From: Deltaproteobacteria bacterium
Lineage (GTDB): Bacteria > Desulfobacterota > GWC2-55-46
Length of the DNA stretch: 38,241 nucleotides
Assembly: GCA_016219115.1 (NCBI GenBank)
Contig: JACRCH010000014.1
Span: 1 to 38,241 of the forward strand
Direction: 5' to 3'
Below the pieces are notes generated by a model, which had not been told where the DNA came from, searched no databases, and saw nothing but the letters and a program-made list of their open reading frames with translations. Positions 1 to 6,873 of the stretch are shown in pieces (position 1 is the first letter of the stretch; every line of letters starts with the position of its first letter). The position numbers were made by a program, and so were the translations under genes.

Positions 1-33
1 GCGGAGCCCTCAGAGTCCCCCCTTCGGCACCAA
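1..33 (+). repeat. Partial copy of tRNA-3'-end-like repeat
   Basis: These bases match 203-234 almost exactly, with one C fewer in the second copy. Both end in CTTCGGCACCAA, which resembles the acceptor end of a tRNA, and both are followed by a rho-independent terminator. The T-arm expected of a real tRNA does not pair, so I do not call a tRNA. The unit probably continues to the left of the window. Confidence 0.6.
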
Positions 34-46
34 TTGAAAATAAAGA

Positions 47-76
47 GGTCAGCCATGTATTTGGCTGGCCTTTTTT
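47..76 (+). terminator. Rho-independent terminator after first repeat copy
   Basis: The stem GGTCAGCC/GGCTGGCC (one G-U pair) has an 8-nt loop and is followed by six T. The flanks GAAAATAA and TTATTTTC extend the palindrome to about 36-82, so it may work in both directions. Confidence 0.75.
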
Positions 77-83
77 ATTTTCA

Positions 84-234
84 GGTGATGGAAACGGGAC
101 TCGAACGACGCCTTCACGCCGAGCGGAACGAGGAAGAGGCCTTTCGGGAGAAAGGCCGGAAGCAAAAGCGCGCGGGGCAGAGCGAAGATGCGGGAGCATC
201 GAGCGGAGCCCTCAGAGTCCCCCTTCGGCACCAA
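84..234 (+). ncRNA. Candidate structured RNA with tRNA-like end
   Basis: The stretch can fold on itself. GGTG (84-87) pairs with CACC (229-232), and GGGACTC (96-102) pairs with GAGTCCC (215-221). Inside are two hairpins with GGGA loops: GGCCTTTC/GAAAGGCC (138-157) and GATGC/GCATC (187-200). A terminator follows at 248-285. The 3' end repeats the sequence at 1-33. No known RNA family is recognised. Short open frames across it are probably accidental. It could instead be a non-transcribed repeat. Confidence 0.35.
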
Positions 235-247
235 TATCCGTAATTTG

Positions 248-285
248 ACAAGGGGTCGGCCATCAAGGCGACCCCTTGTTTTTTT
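248..285 (+). terminator. Rho-independent terminator
   Basis: The stem ACAAGGGGTCG/CGACCCCTTGT is a perfect match with a 10-nt loop, and a T run follows. It sits about 15 bp after the repeat unit at 84-234. Confidence 0.8.
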
Positions 286-372
286 ACTGACAAAGACACC
301 TGATCACCGGGTAGTTTTATCTTGCTGCGCACTTCCGTCCTCCATTACCGTTGGACCCTCCGTCCTGTACAT

Positions 373-488
373 ATTAAAATTCTCCGCCATAAATGACGGA
401 GAATTTTGATGGTATGGAAGATCATTTGTATTTGCCAGCCTTGACCCGCCGCTAAAGCGACGGGATTGCGGAGTGGCACACCCATTCA
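373..488 (+). repeat. Family C interspersed repeat, copy 1
   Basis: About 115 bp beginning ATTAAAATTCTCCG and ending CACACCCATTCA. Hairpin 1 is AAAATTCTCCG/CGGAGAATTTT. After a linker, hairpin 2 is CCCG-c-CGCT/AGCG-a-CGGG inside an outer TGCCA/TGGCA stem. Near-identical copies lie at 3773-3893, 22345-22460 and 34274-34388. Diverged relatives lie at 3940-4020 and 34138-34250. No coding role is evident. Confidence 0.9.
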
Positions 489-660
489 TCTTTGAACTGC
501 TTTGAGTTTAAGAACCGACCAGGTATTCTTCATCACCTGCTCATCCAGACGCCGTCTTCCTGTAAAGTCGGTCAACTCTACTGTAAAAATAATGAACAGC
601 GCCTTTCCAGGATAACCTTCTGAAATATCTGATGTTTTAAAAAACCCCGCTGATTCCGTT
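486..660 (-). pseudogene. 3' remnant of an unidentified gene
   Basis: The minus strand is open for about 60 codons with protein-like composition (for example EGYPGKALFIIFTVELTDF, then TGRRRLDEQVMKN) but has no suitable start. An in-frame TAA lies about six codons upstream of 660. The stop codon at 486-488 is supplied by the edge of the family C repeat. It reads like the C-terminal end of a gene that decayed and was cut by the repeat. The protein family is not recognised. Confidence 0.4.
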
Positions 661-676
661 GTAAAAAAAATTTACA
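660..676. promoter_or_regulatory. Palindrome TGTAAA-N5-TTTACA, candidate activator site
   Basis: A perfect 6-bp inverted repeat with an A5 spacer, 51 bp upstream of the sigma-54-type promoter at 727-741. Two more TGTAAA half-sites lie at 561-566 and 582-587, 21 bp apart, about two helical turns. This spacing suits an enhancer-binding activator, but no regulator is identified. Confidence 0.35.
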
Positions 677-726
677 CTCCATTAGAACCATCAAATAAAA
701 ACCCTTATAAATCAATATGATACTTT

Positions 727-742
727 TGGCACAATAGTTGCG
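727..742 (+). promoter_or_regulatory. Sigma-54 (RpoN) type -24/-12 promoter
   Basis: TGGCAC-N5-TTGC has the GG and GC doublets exactly 12 bp apart, matching the RpoN consensus. The predicted start at about 753 leaves a 54-nt leader before the PEP-CTERM gene at 807. RpoN control is a known feature of several PEP-CTERM/exosortase regulons, which agrees with the gene downstream. Confidence 0.7.
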
Positions 743-806
743 TATATAAATCTACACTACAACCTGAAAAAAACAAAAAATTTAAAAACACAAGGAGGAA
801 CGATTT

Positions 807-1826
807 ATGAAAAGAAGATGGTTTAAAGGGCTATTGATCTTCTCAGCCCTTGCCGCCCTGACTGCCGTATCGAGTCCGGCGATGGCGGTGCAGTTCAGTT
901 ACCTCGACCCCGGTTACACTCAGGAGATCTACACAGGGTCTATACCCACAGGGTGGGGCCCCGGCTATACCTGGAAAGGCGGCAACCTTGTGCTGCGCGG
1001 CGGTAACACTCTTTATGAGTACAGCGCGGCGCCCGCCGCGACCGTCAACGGAACGGCTGTTCACACAGCCACATCACATGTTATCTCCTCCGGCCTCGCA
1101 GCGGGATACGGCATGACGACCGGGCTGGACGGCTTCGCGTACGCCAATACATCAAACGGCGTGGCGAAGATCGACCTTAACACCTGGACAGCCACAACCT
1201 ACGCAGGTTCAGCAGGCGGCTACTATGGGATCGGTACCCTGCCGGACGGCAGGATCGTCCATAGTGACACCAACAACATCTGGGTACTGAACCCGACCAC
1301 CGGCACGGATACGAAGATATATACCGCCGGGTCGTTCATAGACGGCATAACTGTTTCACCCACCGGCGAGATATTCCTCGCGGACCTCGGCAGCACTCGC
1401 ATAAGGGTCATATCAAGCACGGGCACGCTGATAAATAATGTGGCCGTTTCACACGGACCCGATGGTATGGCTTTCGGCGCGGGCGCAGCTTTTGCTAGCA
1501 ATACTGACGGCACCATCACCAGGCTGAATTTCGCGGGCGCCGGCTATACGGGCGCTGTCACCGAGAGCATCTTCGCCTCGGGCGGAACATACGGGGATCT
1601 TGCCTCCGTCGGCCCTGACGGGTCATTTTATGTAAGCCAGTGGGGCACAATCCATTGGGATAACGGCACCAGTAGCGGAGGCAATGCCATTGTAAAAATC
1701 TCTGCCATAGGCGGCGGCGGGTTTAACCCACCCCCCGGAACATCAGTCCCCGAGCCCGGGACCCTGCTTTTACTCGGCTCAGGGCTGTTAGGGCTCGGCT
1801 ACTACAAGAGAAAGATAAAAGGATAA
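807..1826 (+). CDS. PEP-CTERM sorted, secreted beta-propeller-like protein
   Basis: A 339-residue exported protein. It has a signal peptide (MKRRWFKG..., cleavage near SPAMA-V, residues 1-27). The middle is rich in Gly, Thr and Asp with repeated segments such as DGITVSPTGEIFLADL and GPDGSFYVSQWG that resemble NHL/SMP-30 propeller blades. The C-terminus is a textbook PEP-CTERM signal: VPEPGT, a hydrophobic LLLLGSGLLGLG helix, then YYKRKIKG. Proteins of this kind are processed by an exosortase and usually end up at the surface or in exopolysaccharide. No exosortase gene is in the window. The start is supported by AAGGAGGA 7 bp upstream. A sigma-54-type promoter precedes it and a strong terminator follows. 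The ligand is unknown. Confidence 0.9.
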   Translation: MKRRWFKGLLIFSALAALTAVSSPAMAVQFSYLDPGYTQEIYTGSIPTGWGPGYTWKGGNLVLRGGNTLYEYSAAPAATVNGTAVHTATSHVISSGLAAGYGMTTGLDGFAYANTSNGVAKIDLNTWTATTYAGSAGGYYGIGTLPDGRIVHSDTNNIWVLNPTTGTDTKIYTAGSFIDGITVSPTGEIFLADLGSTRIRVISSTGTLINNVAVSHGPDGMAFGAGAAFASNTDGTITRLNFAGAGYTGAVTESIFASGGTYGDLASVGPDGSFYVSQWGTIHWDNGTSSGGNAIVKISAIGGGGFNPPPGTSVPEPGTLLLLGSGLLGLGYYKRKIKG

Positions 1827-1850
1827 TCGGTCTTCAGCCGCATAACTGTC

Positions 1851-1896
1851 AAAACGCCCCGATACGGCCTCTCGAAGGCCGCCGGGGCGTTTTTTT
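1851..1896 (+). terminator. Strong rho-independent terminator
   Basis: The stem AAAACGCCCCG/CGGGGCGTTTT with an inner CGGCCT/AGGCCG stem is followed by T residues. It ends the PEP-CTERM transcript 14 bp before the next gene, whose Shine-Dalgarno sequence begins right after the T run. Confidence 0.85.
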
Positions 1897-1909
1897 AAGG
1901 AGAGGACGA

Positions 1910-2428
1910 ATGCATAATAGACCCTTCCACTTCCGCTGTTTTACAACCGCCGCCTTCGCGGCGCTCTGCATACTCTTCGGTTTTAATGGCGCCCGGGCCG
2001 CGGAAAGCGGCGCGGTCGCCCAGACCATTCAAAAGATCGACCAGTATTCGAAAGGCCTTAAGACCGGCATGACGCTCAAAGACGCAGAGCGGGTCCTCGG
2101 CAAGCCCAATGAGAAGAAAGAGGTCCCAGGCCCCAAAGACGCCGGCCTTCCTAAATACTACGCGATGTGGCAAGAGAAGGGGTACTCCATTGACGCGCAG
2201 TTCGGCAAGGACGACCGCATCGTCTCTTACGGCATACACTGGTTCGGAAAGCCGGGGACTGCGCCTGAGTTCAAAGATATTCTGACGGGCGACTTCAAGG
2301 AGACCGAGAGGCTCGGCACGCGTATCTCGACGCTTGAAGATAAGGAGGTCACGATAAGCTGGAGAAAGACCCCGGTGCCCGATTCAGATAAGTTCATAGA
2401 TATGCTTACCGTCGCCAAAAAGCGCTGA
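1910..2428 (+). CDS. Exported protein with BamE/SmpA-like segment
   Basis: A 172-residue protein with an N-terminal signal peptide ending near GARA-AES (residues 1-30). Residues about 48-67 read LKTGMTLKDAERVLGKPNEK, the G-M-T...LG-P pattern found at the start of BamE/SmpA/OmlA-like domains. The rest is polar, with alternating strand-like segments (YYAMWQEKGYSIDAQF, KEVTISWRKTPV). No lipobox is present, so a soluble periplasmic protein is likely. AAGGAG lies 9 bp upstream of the ATG. The gene is separated from the PEP-CTERM gene by a terminator and must have its own promoter or rely on read-through. Function is unknown and the BamE-like label rests on a short motif. Confidence 0.7.
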   Translation: MHNRPFHFRCFTTAAFAALCILFGFNGARAAESGAVAQTIQKIDQYSKGLKTGMTLKDAERVLGKPNEKKEVPGPKDAGLPKYYAMWQEKGYSIDAQFGKDDRIVSYGIHWFGKPGTAPEFKDILTGDFKETERLGTRISTLEDKEVTISWRKTPVPDSDKFIDMLTVAKKR

Positions 2429-2777
2429 TACCTCCCCGCACCAAGCTCGAAGGCATCCATTGGCGCGTTAATCGAGCAAAACTGCTCGCCATCCTGGCTT
2501 CGGTGAATTAAACGCAGCGGAAGAGCGGTTTGTTAACCCCCTCAATCTATTCAGTATTCCAGCTCCTCTCCCGGTGACGGCCCTACCTGGGTACCCGGAT
2601 TGGCAGGCAAGAATATATCAGACTTTTCAATGCGTTATGAAAAAATGAGCCTCTTCACCTCACACGCCGCACCCTGTTTTGAGGTATAATCTTAGTATGA
2701 AAAGATGTTTTAAGGAAGGTTCAGGCCGTTAAAAAACCCAACCTTGATGAGGCTTCAAATTCAAGGAGGTGTTTGAG
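2429..2777. other. Intergenic region with possible -10 box
   Basis: No gene is evident in about 350 bp. TATAAT at 2685-2690 is a good -10 sequence for the next gene, but no -35 hexamer lies at the usual distance. An ATG at 2697, seven bases after the -10, opens an 11-codon frame that is probably accidental. Confidence 0.3.
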
Positions 2778-3422
2778 ATGAAACTTTCATTATTAATAGG
2801 TTCGGTGCTTGTAGCCTTTGCGCTCATGGTTTCGACCTCGCAGGCCGCGGTCCAACCAATGGGCCTTGAAGGATACTCAAAAGGCGTTCTCTCTCATAAC
2901 GGGAAGAACGGCACGGTAACTATACTCAACACTGACCCGTACATGGGTCTTTACGATTATGCGCTCGGCGTACCCTCGCAGCGCGACAAGGCAAGCATAC
3001 CGGAGGAGGCGTTGGGCGTAACAGCCAAAGAGGATTCGACCTACATGGGTCTTAAGGCCTATGAAGAGGGCGTACCAACGCAGAACGAGATGTCCATCGA
3101 TGAGGAACAGGCCGTCTACTACGCAGGCGCCCTTACTTCAGTCAATCCCGACGGCACTCTAATGGTAAAACTCTCAGTGCCGGGCCCTTCCGGGCCGGCC
3201 TACTGGGATGTGCCCTTCAAAATCACAAAGGACACCACCATGACGATCTGCTACAGGAGTATAGCAAGCTGTGACAGCTCCGGCAACGCCTTAAAGGAGT
3301 TGAATACGCTCGCGGAGCTTGAGAACCTTTCAGCCTTCAACGAAGCGAAAAAGGACGTTGTTATCGTGAACAACACGGAGACCGGCGAGGTGGTACATGT
3401 CGAGATCGAGTACAACCTCTAA
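2778..3422 (+). CDS. Secreted protein with triple MGLxxYxxGV repeat
   Basis: A 214-residue exported protein of unknown function. The signal peptide is MKLSLLIGSVLVAFALM..., cleaved near SQA-AV. The N-terminal half has three copies of a short motif: MGLEGYSKGV, MGLYDYALGVPSQ and MGLKAYEEGVPTQ. The C-terminal half (from about residue 110) looks like a compact beta domain and contains CYRSIASC, a possible disulphide pair. I place the start at the ATG at 2778, because AAGGAGG at 2763-2769 is 8 bp upstream. A GTG at 2769 would overlap that site. A strong terminator follows, so it is probably monocistronic. No family is recognised. Confidence 0.75.
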   Translation: MKLSLLIGSVLVAFALMVSTSQAAVQPMGLEGYSKGVLSHNGKNGTVTILNTDPYMGLYDYALGVPSQRDKASIPEEALGVTAKEDSTYMGLKAYEEGVPTQNEMSIDEEQAVYYAGALTSVNPDGTLMVKLSVPGPSGPAYWDVPFKITKDTTMTICYRSIASCDSSGNALKELNTLAELENLSAFNEAKKDVVIVNNTETGEVVHVEIEYNL

Positions 3423-3432
3423 GGACGGCGTC

Positions 3433-3476
3433 CGGCGCGGCCCATGACCGCGTAGTCAGGGGCCGCGCCGTTTTTT
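3433..3476 (+). terminator. Rho-independent terminator
   Basis: A perfect 11-bp stem, CGGCGCGGCCC/GGGCCGCGCCG, is followed by six T, 11 bp after the stop codon at 3420-3422. Confidence 0.9.
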
Positions 3477-3548
3477 CCCCGGTCGTGACATTAAAGCGCC
3501 GGGGCTTAAACCCAGGCGCTTCAATGTCAGACTACGGATGCGGACCGT

Positions 3549-3939
3549 TCAAAGGCCGCCCTGGCTCAGCCGGGGCCACCCAAAGCCTATGGCCCTCATG
3601 TCATCGGGCCATTTGGCGTTGGCCATCACCATGTTCTTCCCGTTCTTCTTTGCCATCCATATAGAGGTTCTCATCGGCAGACCATACCAGGGCTTCGAGG
3701 TCCTTGACACCCTCGAACGGGAAGAACCAGATCCAGATGCTTGCCGTGACCTTCCTGCCGCCAGACCTGCTAATTAAAATTCTCCGCCATAAATGACGGA
3801 GAATTTTGATGGTATGGTATGGAAGGTCATTTTTATTTGCCAGCCTTGACCCGCCGCTAAAGCGACGGGATTGCGGCTGGCACACCCATTCAAACGCCTC
3901 GACATTCTTCCGTATCTTTTCCGCCAGCGTAAGCACCCC
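3549..3939 (-). pseudogene. Decayed diguanylate cyclase (GGDEF) C-terminal fragment
   Basis: On the minus strand, 3936-3894 encodes LTLAEKIRKNVEAF. From 3766 down the frame continues SGGRKVTASIWIWFFPF, then LEALVWSADENLYM. These match the end of GGDEF domains (lAerlR...vTvSiG...ADeaLYxAKxxGxN). The family C repeat at 3773-3893 lies between the two parts. After ENLYM a tandem ATGG duplication shifts the frame. Removing four bases restores NLYMAKKNGKNMVMANAK, running to a stop at 3549-3551. The GGDEF catalytic motif itself is absent, its expected place being taken by the second repeat at 3940-4020. The family match is from motif recognition. The gene cannot encode an active cyclase. Confidence 0.65.
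3773..3893 (+). repeat. Family C interspersed repeat, copy 2
   Basis: It has the same ends and hairpin 1 as copy 1, with a GGTAT duplication in the linker. Its outer stem is longer, with TGCCAGCC pairing GGCTGGCA, because AGT in the other copies is CT here. It interrupts the GGDEF remnant. Confidence 0.9.
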
Positions 3940-4020
3940 TTCACGGTAAGGTGATTGTCATTTTTACAGGCCGCCTTGACCCGCTTATGGAGCGGCGGGA
4001 CCGCTGAGTCCACCCGTTCA
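3940..4020 (+). repeat. Family C-related repeat, diverged and 5'-truncated
   Basis: It matches the reverse complement of 34138-34220: TTCACGGTAAGGTGATTGTCA, then a CCTTGACCCGCT hairpin, ending CACCCGTTCA. It shares the layout of family C (CCTTGACCCGC, CACCC.TTCA end) but lacks hairpin 1. It lies 46 bp from copy 2 in the same orientation. Confidence 0.75.
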
Positions 4021-4126
4021 AAGAGTTGAGCGAGGACAGTGTCAAATAGGGGCCGATTTGCCCTTAAACAAAGAAAGCCCGCAAAAAACTTAAGGATCTT
4101 CGGGGAGGGGGCTTCGGGGCAGTGCT

Positions 4127-5569
4127 TCAGTCAGAGAGCTGATGGAGTATCTTTTTCGCTATGACTTCGCCGTTTCTGACGCTGTCGCTTATGCCTATGC
4201 CGTGATAGGCGCTGCCGGTGACATAGAGTCCGTGATGCCTGGAGACCATCTCCTCTATCGCCGCGATCCTCTCCTCGTGCCCGACGGTATACTGGGGCAT
4301 CGAGTTTACCCACCTGAACACCCTCGCCAAAACCGGCTCGGCGTCTATGCCCATGATATCGCGAAGCTCGTCTCTGACCATCTTTATCATCTCCTCGTCG
4401 TTAAGCGACACAAGTTCCATGTTCTTCGCCCCGCCGACAAAGCACCTTATAAGGACGGAGTCCTCCGGGGCCCTGTAGCTGAACTTGACCGATGTCCAGG
4501 TGGCGGCCATTATCTTTCTGTTCTCGGTCCTGGGCACGACGAAGCCGAAGCCGTTCAAGGGGTGCCTGACATCCTTTTTCCTGAAGGCTATCGACACCGT
4601 CGCCGTAGAGACGTACGGTATCGTCAGAAGCTTTTCCGAGAGGGCCTTGTCCAGGCCCGACAATAACGAAGAGGCCGCATAGGCCGGCGCCGCCACCACC
4701 ACCGCGTCGGCATGGAGCGGGGGCTCGCCGCCCTCGAAGGCAAGCTCGTAGCCGGTCCCATTCTTATGGACGCTTTTTATCGCGAGGCCTTTTCTTATCC
4801 GGGTGTTCCCGAAGCCTTCGATACGCACGGTGAGGGTGTTTACAAGATCGCTCAAACCGCCCTTGAGGGTCAGAAACATCGTGACCTTCTTCCTGGGCGG
4901 CGTGCCAGGAGCCGGAGCCTTGCGGGTCTTTTTCATCAGCTCCATCCTCTTGAGCATCCCCTTTATGAGGGAGCCGTGCTCCTCTTCAAGCTGTACGAAC
5001 TTCGGGAAACTCGCCCTCACGGACATCGTCTCAGGGTCTCCGGCATGGACGCCGGCCACAAGCGGCTCGGCTATTTTATCGAGCGTCTCTTGACCGAGCC
5101 TCCTTCTTACGAAGCTGCCGAGCGTTTCATCCTCCCTGTCCTTCTTTTTGGGGATGAACATCTCCATGGCCATCCTTATTTTGCCGGGTATCGAGATGAG
5201 GGAGCTCGTTGCGAGAGGCATTATCCTGGTGGGTATCATGAGGATGACGCCCTCGGGCAGCTCGTGAAGCTTCCCTCCCGAGAGCACAAAGGTCTTCCTG
5301 TCGGCCTCGTTGGTGTTTAAAAGGTCCCCTTCGAGGCCGATCCTTTTACAAAGCTCCATGGCCCAGGGCTTCTCGGAGAGAAAACAGTCGGGGCCGCCCT
5401 CTATAAGGAAACCTTTTTCCTTCTCGGTCCTGATGTTGCCGCCGAGCGTTGCTTTCTTCTCGATAAGGACTATCTCGAAGTCGTTGTCGGAGGGCTTCCG
5501 GTGTTCCCGCAGGCTGTAGGCCGCGGCAAGCCCCGCTATCCCGCCCCCTATGATGACTACCCTTTTCAT
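4127..5569 (-). CDS. hemG: Protoporphyrinogen/coproporphyrinogen oxidase (HemG/HemY type)
   Basis: A 480-residue flavoprotein that oxidises protoporphyrinogen IX or coproporphyrinogen III by six electrons in late haem synthesis. The N-terminus VVIIGGGIAGLAAAYSL is the FAD-binding GxGxxG loop, followed by an acidic strand end (IVLIEKK). IRTEKEKGFLIEGGPDCFL matches the conserved flavin-contact segment. The C-terminal HHGLYVTGSAYHGIGISD is the second FAD motif of this family, and length is typical. The ATG at 5569 overlaps the hemH stop by one base (TGATG), giving translational coupling. A frame extending to 5647 exists, but it runs into hemH and precedes the FAD motif, so I reject it. It is the last gene of hemE-hemH-hemG. 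Which porphyrinogen is used cannot be told from sequence. Confidence 0.93.
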   Translation of the reverse strand: MKRVVIIGGGIAGLAAAYSLREHRKPSDNDFEIVLIEKKATLGGNIRTEKEKGFLIEGGPDCFLSEKPWAMELCKRIGLEGDLLNTNEADRKTFVLSGGKLHELPEGVILMIPTRIMPLATSSLISIPGKIRMAMEMFIPKKKDREDETLGSFVRRRLGQETLDKIAEPLVAGVHAGDPETMSVRASFPKFVQLEEEHGSLIKGMLKRMELMKKTRKAPAPGTPPRKKVTMFLTLKGGLSDLVNTLTVRIEGFGNTRIRKGLAIKSVHKNGTGYELAFEGGEPPLHADAVVVAAPAYAASSLLSGLDKALSEKLLTIPYVSTATVSIAFRKKDVRHPLNGFGFVVPRTENRKIMAATWTSVKFSYRAPEDSVLIRCFVGGAKNMELVSLNDEEMIKMVRDELRDIMGIDAEPVLARVFRWVNSMPQYTVGHEERIAAIEEMVSRHHGLYVTGSAYHGIGISDSVRNGEVIAKKILHQLSD

Positions 5570-6501
5570 CAGAGCCTTTCGGTATGCTTCTTTACGAGGT
5601 CCGCCAGAAGCTCCATGAACTTCGGAGCCGTGTTGATGGAGGGGCACCTCTTGAAAATAAGCCCGAGGGAAGCGGCGGTGGTCTTGAAGAGGATGTCTAT
5701 GTCGTAGAGCGTTTCCACGTGGTCGGCCACGAACCCCAGCGGCACGAGCACCACGCCCTTCTTTCCCATCTTCTTAGCCTCGATTATGACGTCTTCGGTC
5801 CTGGGCTCGAGCCACTGTCTGGACCCGGAACCGGCCGACTGGAAAGCGACCTTGTAGTCGAACCTGCCGGCTTTCTTAAGGACCTCGCCGACGGTCTGGT
5901 GTATCATCATCTCGTATGGGTCTCCCTCAAGCGCGCTCAAGGGCAGGCTGTGGTTGCTGAAGACGACAAGGGCCTCTTTCCTGTCGGCAAACGAGCCGAG
6001 CTGCTCGTTTATCCTCTCCGCCAGGAGGTCTATGAACCTCAAATTTATGTGGAAGGGCTTCGTAAAGCCGACATCGGGCGCTCCGCCGAGCTCCTTTACA
6101 GCATCGTTTATATCCGAATCGTAGCCCCCCGTGGCCACCCGCGAGATGAACGGGGCCATGATGACGGCCACAGCCGAGCCTATACCGTCTTTCTTGATAT
6201 CCGCCAGGGCGTCCTTTATGAACGGCTTCCAGTAGCGCATGCCGACATAGGACTTGTAGGTGAACCTGGCTTCGGGGTCCCTGTTAAGTATCTCCTCCAC
6301 GGCCCCGGCCTGCGCCATCGTGATCTTCAACAGGGGAGAGCCGCCGCCTATAAGCCTGTAGCGCTCCTTCGCCTTCTCGACCAGCTCAGGGGTGACCGGA
6401 CGGCCCTTAAGTACGTTTTTTATGAACGGCTCTATGTCTGCCTCGGACTCCGCCCCGCCGAAGGCGAGCAGCAGTACCGCTTTTTCAGGTTTGGAACTCA
6501 T
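5569..6501 (-). CDS. hemH: Ferrochelatase
   Basis: About 310 residues, the compact bacterial ferrochelatase size. It inserts Fe(II) into protoporphyrin IX or coproporphyrin III. KAVLLLAFGG is the family's opening strand. YRLIGGGSPL and the long YVGMRYWKPFI segment are diagnostic. The catalytic His is in VFSNHSLPL (usual SAHSLP) and the conserved Glu is in DHVETLYDID. FQSAGSGSRQWLEP matches the usual FQSrvGp.eWL.P region, but with an unusual SAGSGSR stretch. There is no C-terminal Fe-S extension. AGAGG is 6 bp upstream of the ATG at 6501, so I prefer it to the ATG at 6507, which abuts that site. It is preceded by hemE and coupled to hemG. Confidence 0.93.
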   Translation of the reverse strand: MSSKPEKAVLLLAFGGAESEADIEPFIKNVLKGRPVTPELVEKAKERYRLIGGGSPLLKITMAQAGAVEEILNRDPEARFTYKSYVGMRYWKPFIKDALADIKKDGIGSAVAVIMAPFISRVATGGYDSDINDAVKELGGAPDVGFTKPFHINLRFIDLLAERINEQLGSFADRKEALVVFSNHSLPLSALEGDPYEMMIHQTVGEVLKKAGRFDYKVAFQSAGSGSRQWLEPRTEDVIIEAKKMGKKGVVLVPLGFVADHVETLYDIDILFKTTAASLGLIFKRCPSINTAPKFMELLADLVKKHTERL

Positions 6502-6524
6502 GGGCATCCTCTATGGTAAGTTTA

Positions 6525-6574
6525 TATTTTTAACGTTCTGAAAACCCTGGGGTTTTAAGCCCAGGGAGGGTTCA
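6525..6574 (+). repeat. Family B interspersed repeat, copy 1
   Basis: TATTTTTAACGTTCTG is followed by a CCCTGGG/CCCAGGG hairpin and AGGGTTCA. The same 48-50 bp recur at 22275-22324, where they interrupt a family A element. Confidence 0.85.
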
Positions 6575-6806
6575 TTCTCTCTCAAAAGGCCTTTTTGCGC
6601 GCTGCCGCGCGCCTCGGGGCTATTGCTCCGCTCGCTGTCAAGCTCGTGCGCAATAAATACAGAGGCTTGCTTGCTCGCTTTCCTTTATGCTCGTCTGCGC
6701 AATGCCCCTGGTGTTTTGTTAAAACAATACGAAAGACATCCTTCACAATAAAACCGGTTGTTTTTAGATACACCGGAGCTTGCTCCGGAGATGGTTCGTT
6801 TTTAAA

Positions 6807-6847
6807 GGGCTTCAGAGCCGGGGTGTTAAACCCCGGGTCTGAAGCCC
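6807..6847. terminator. Long hairpin downstream of hemE, weak T tract
   Basis: GGGCTTCAGA pairs with TCTGAAGCCC and an inner GGGGT/ACCCC stem stacks on it. On the minus strand it follows the hemE stop by 26 bp, and the next bases are TTTAAAAA, a weak T tract. It could reduce read-through into hemH or be another hairpin repeat. Confidence 0.35.
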
Positions 6848-6873
6848 GGCCCCGCCGCGGAAAAAGGGCGCGC

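Larger units (their letters stand above)
6508..6873. other. Repeat-filled spacer inside the haem operon
   Basis: This 366-bp gap between hemE and hemH has no gene. It holds family B at 6525-6574, a GC-rich palindromic stretch (6590-6720), a CCGGAGCTTGCTCCGG hairpin (6773-6788) and a long hairpin at 6807-6847. The gap could separate hemE from hemHG transcriptionally. No clear promoter for hemH was seen. Confidence 0.6.

Noticed and set aside
84-234. A tRNA gene
   Set aside because: The end resembles a tRNA acceptor and GGGACTCGAAC looks like a T-arm complement, but no cloverleaf forms. Long-range pairing of the unit explains these parts better.
304-489. A minus-strand frame that recurs in several family C copies (ATPQSRRFSGGSRLANTND)
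   Set aside because: The same peptide appears only because the DNA repeat is conserved. Changes between copies preserve hairpins, not codons, and the frame runs into different unique sequence at each copy.
4712-5320. Long plus-strand frame inside hemG
   Set aside because: It is antisense to conserved hemG residues, composition is a shadow of the real gene, and there is no ribosome site or recognisable domain. The same applies to long antisense frames in hemH, scpA and the cytochrome genes.
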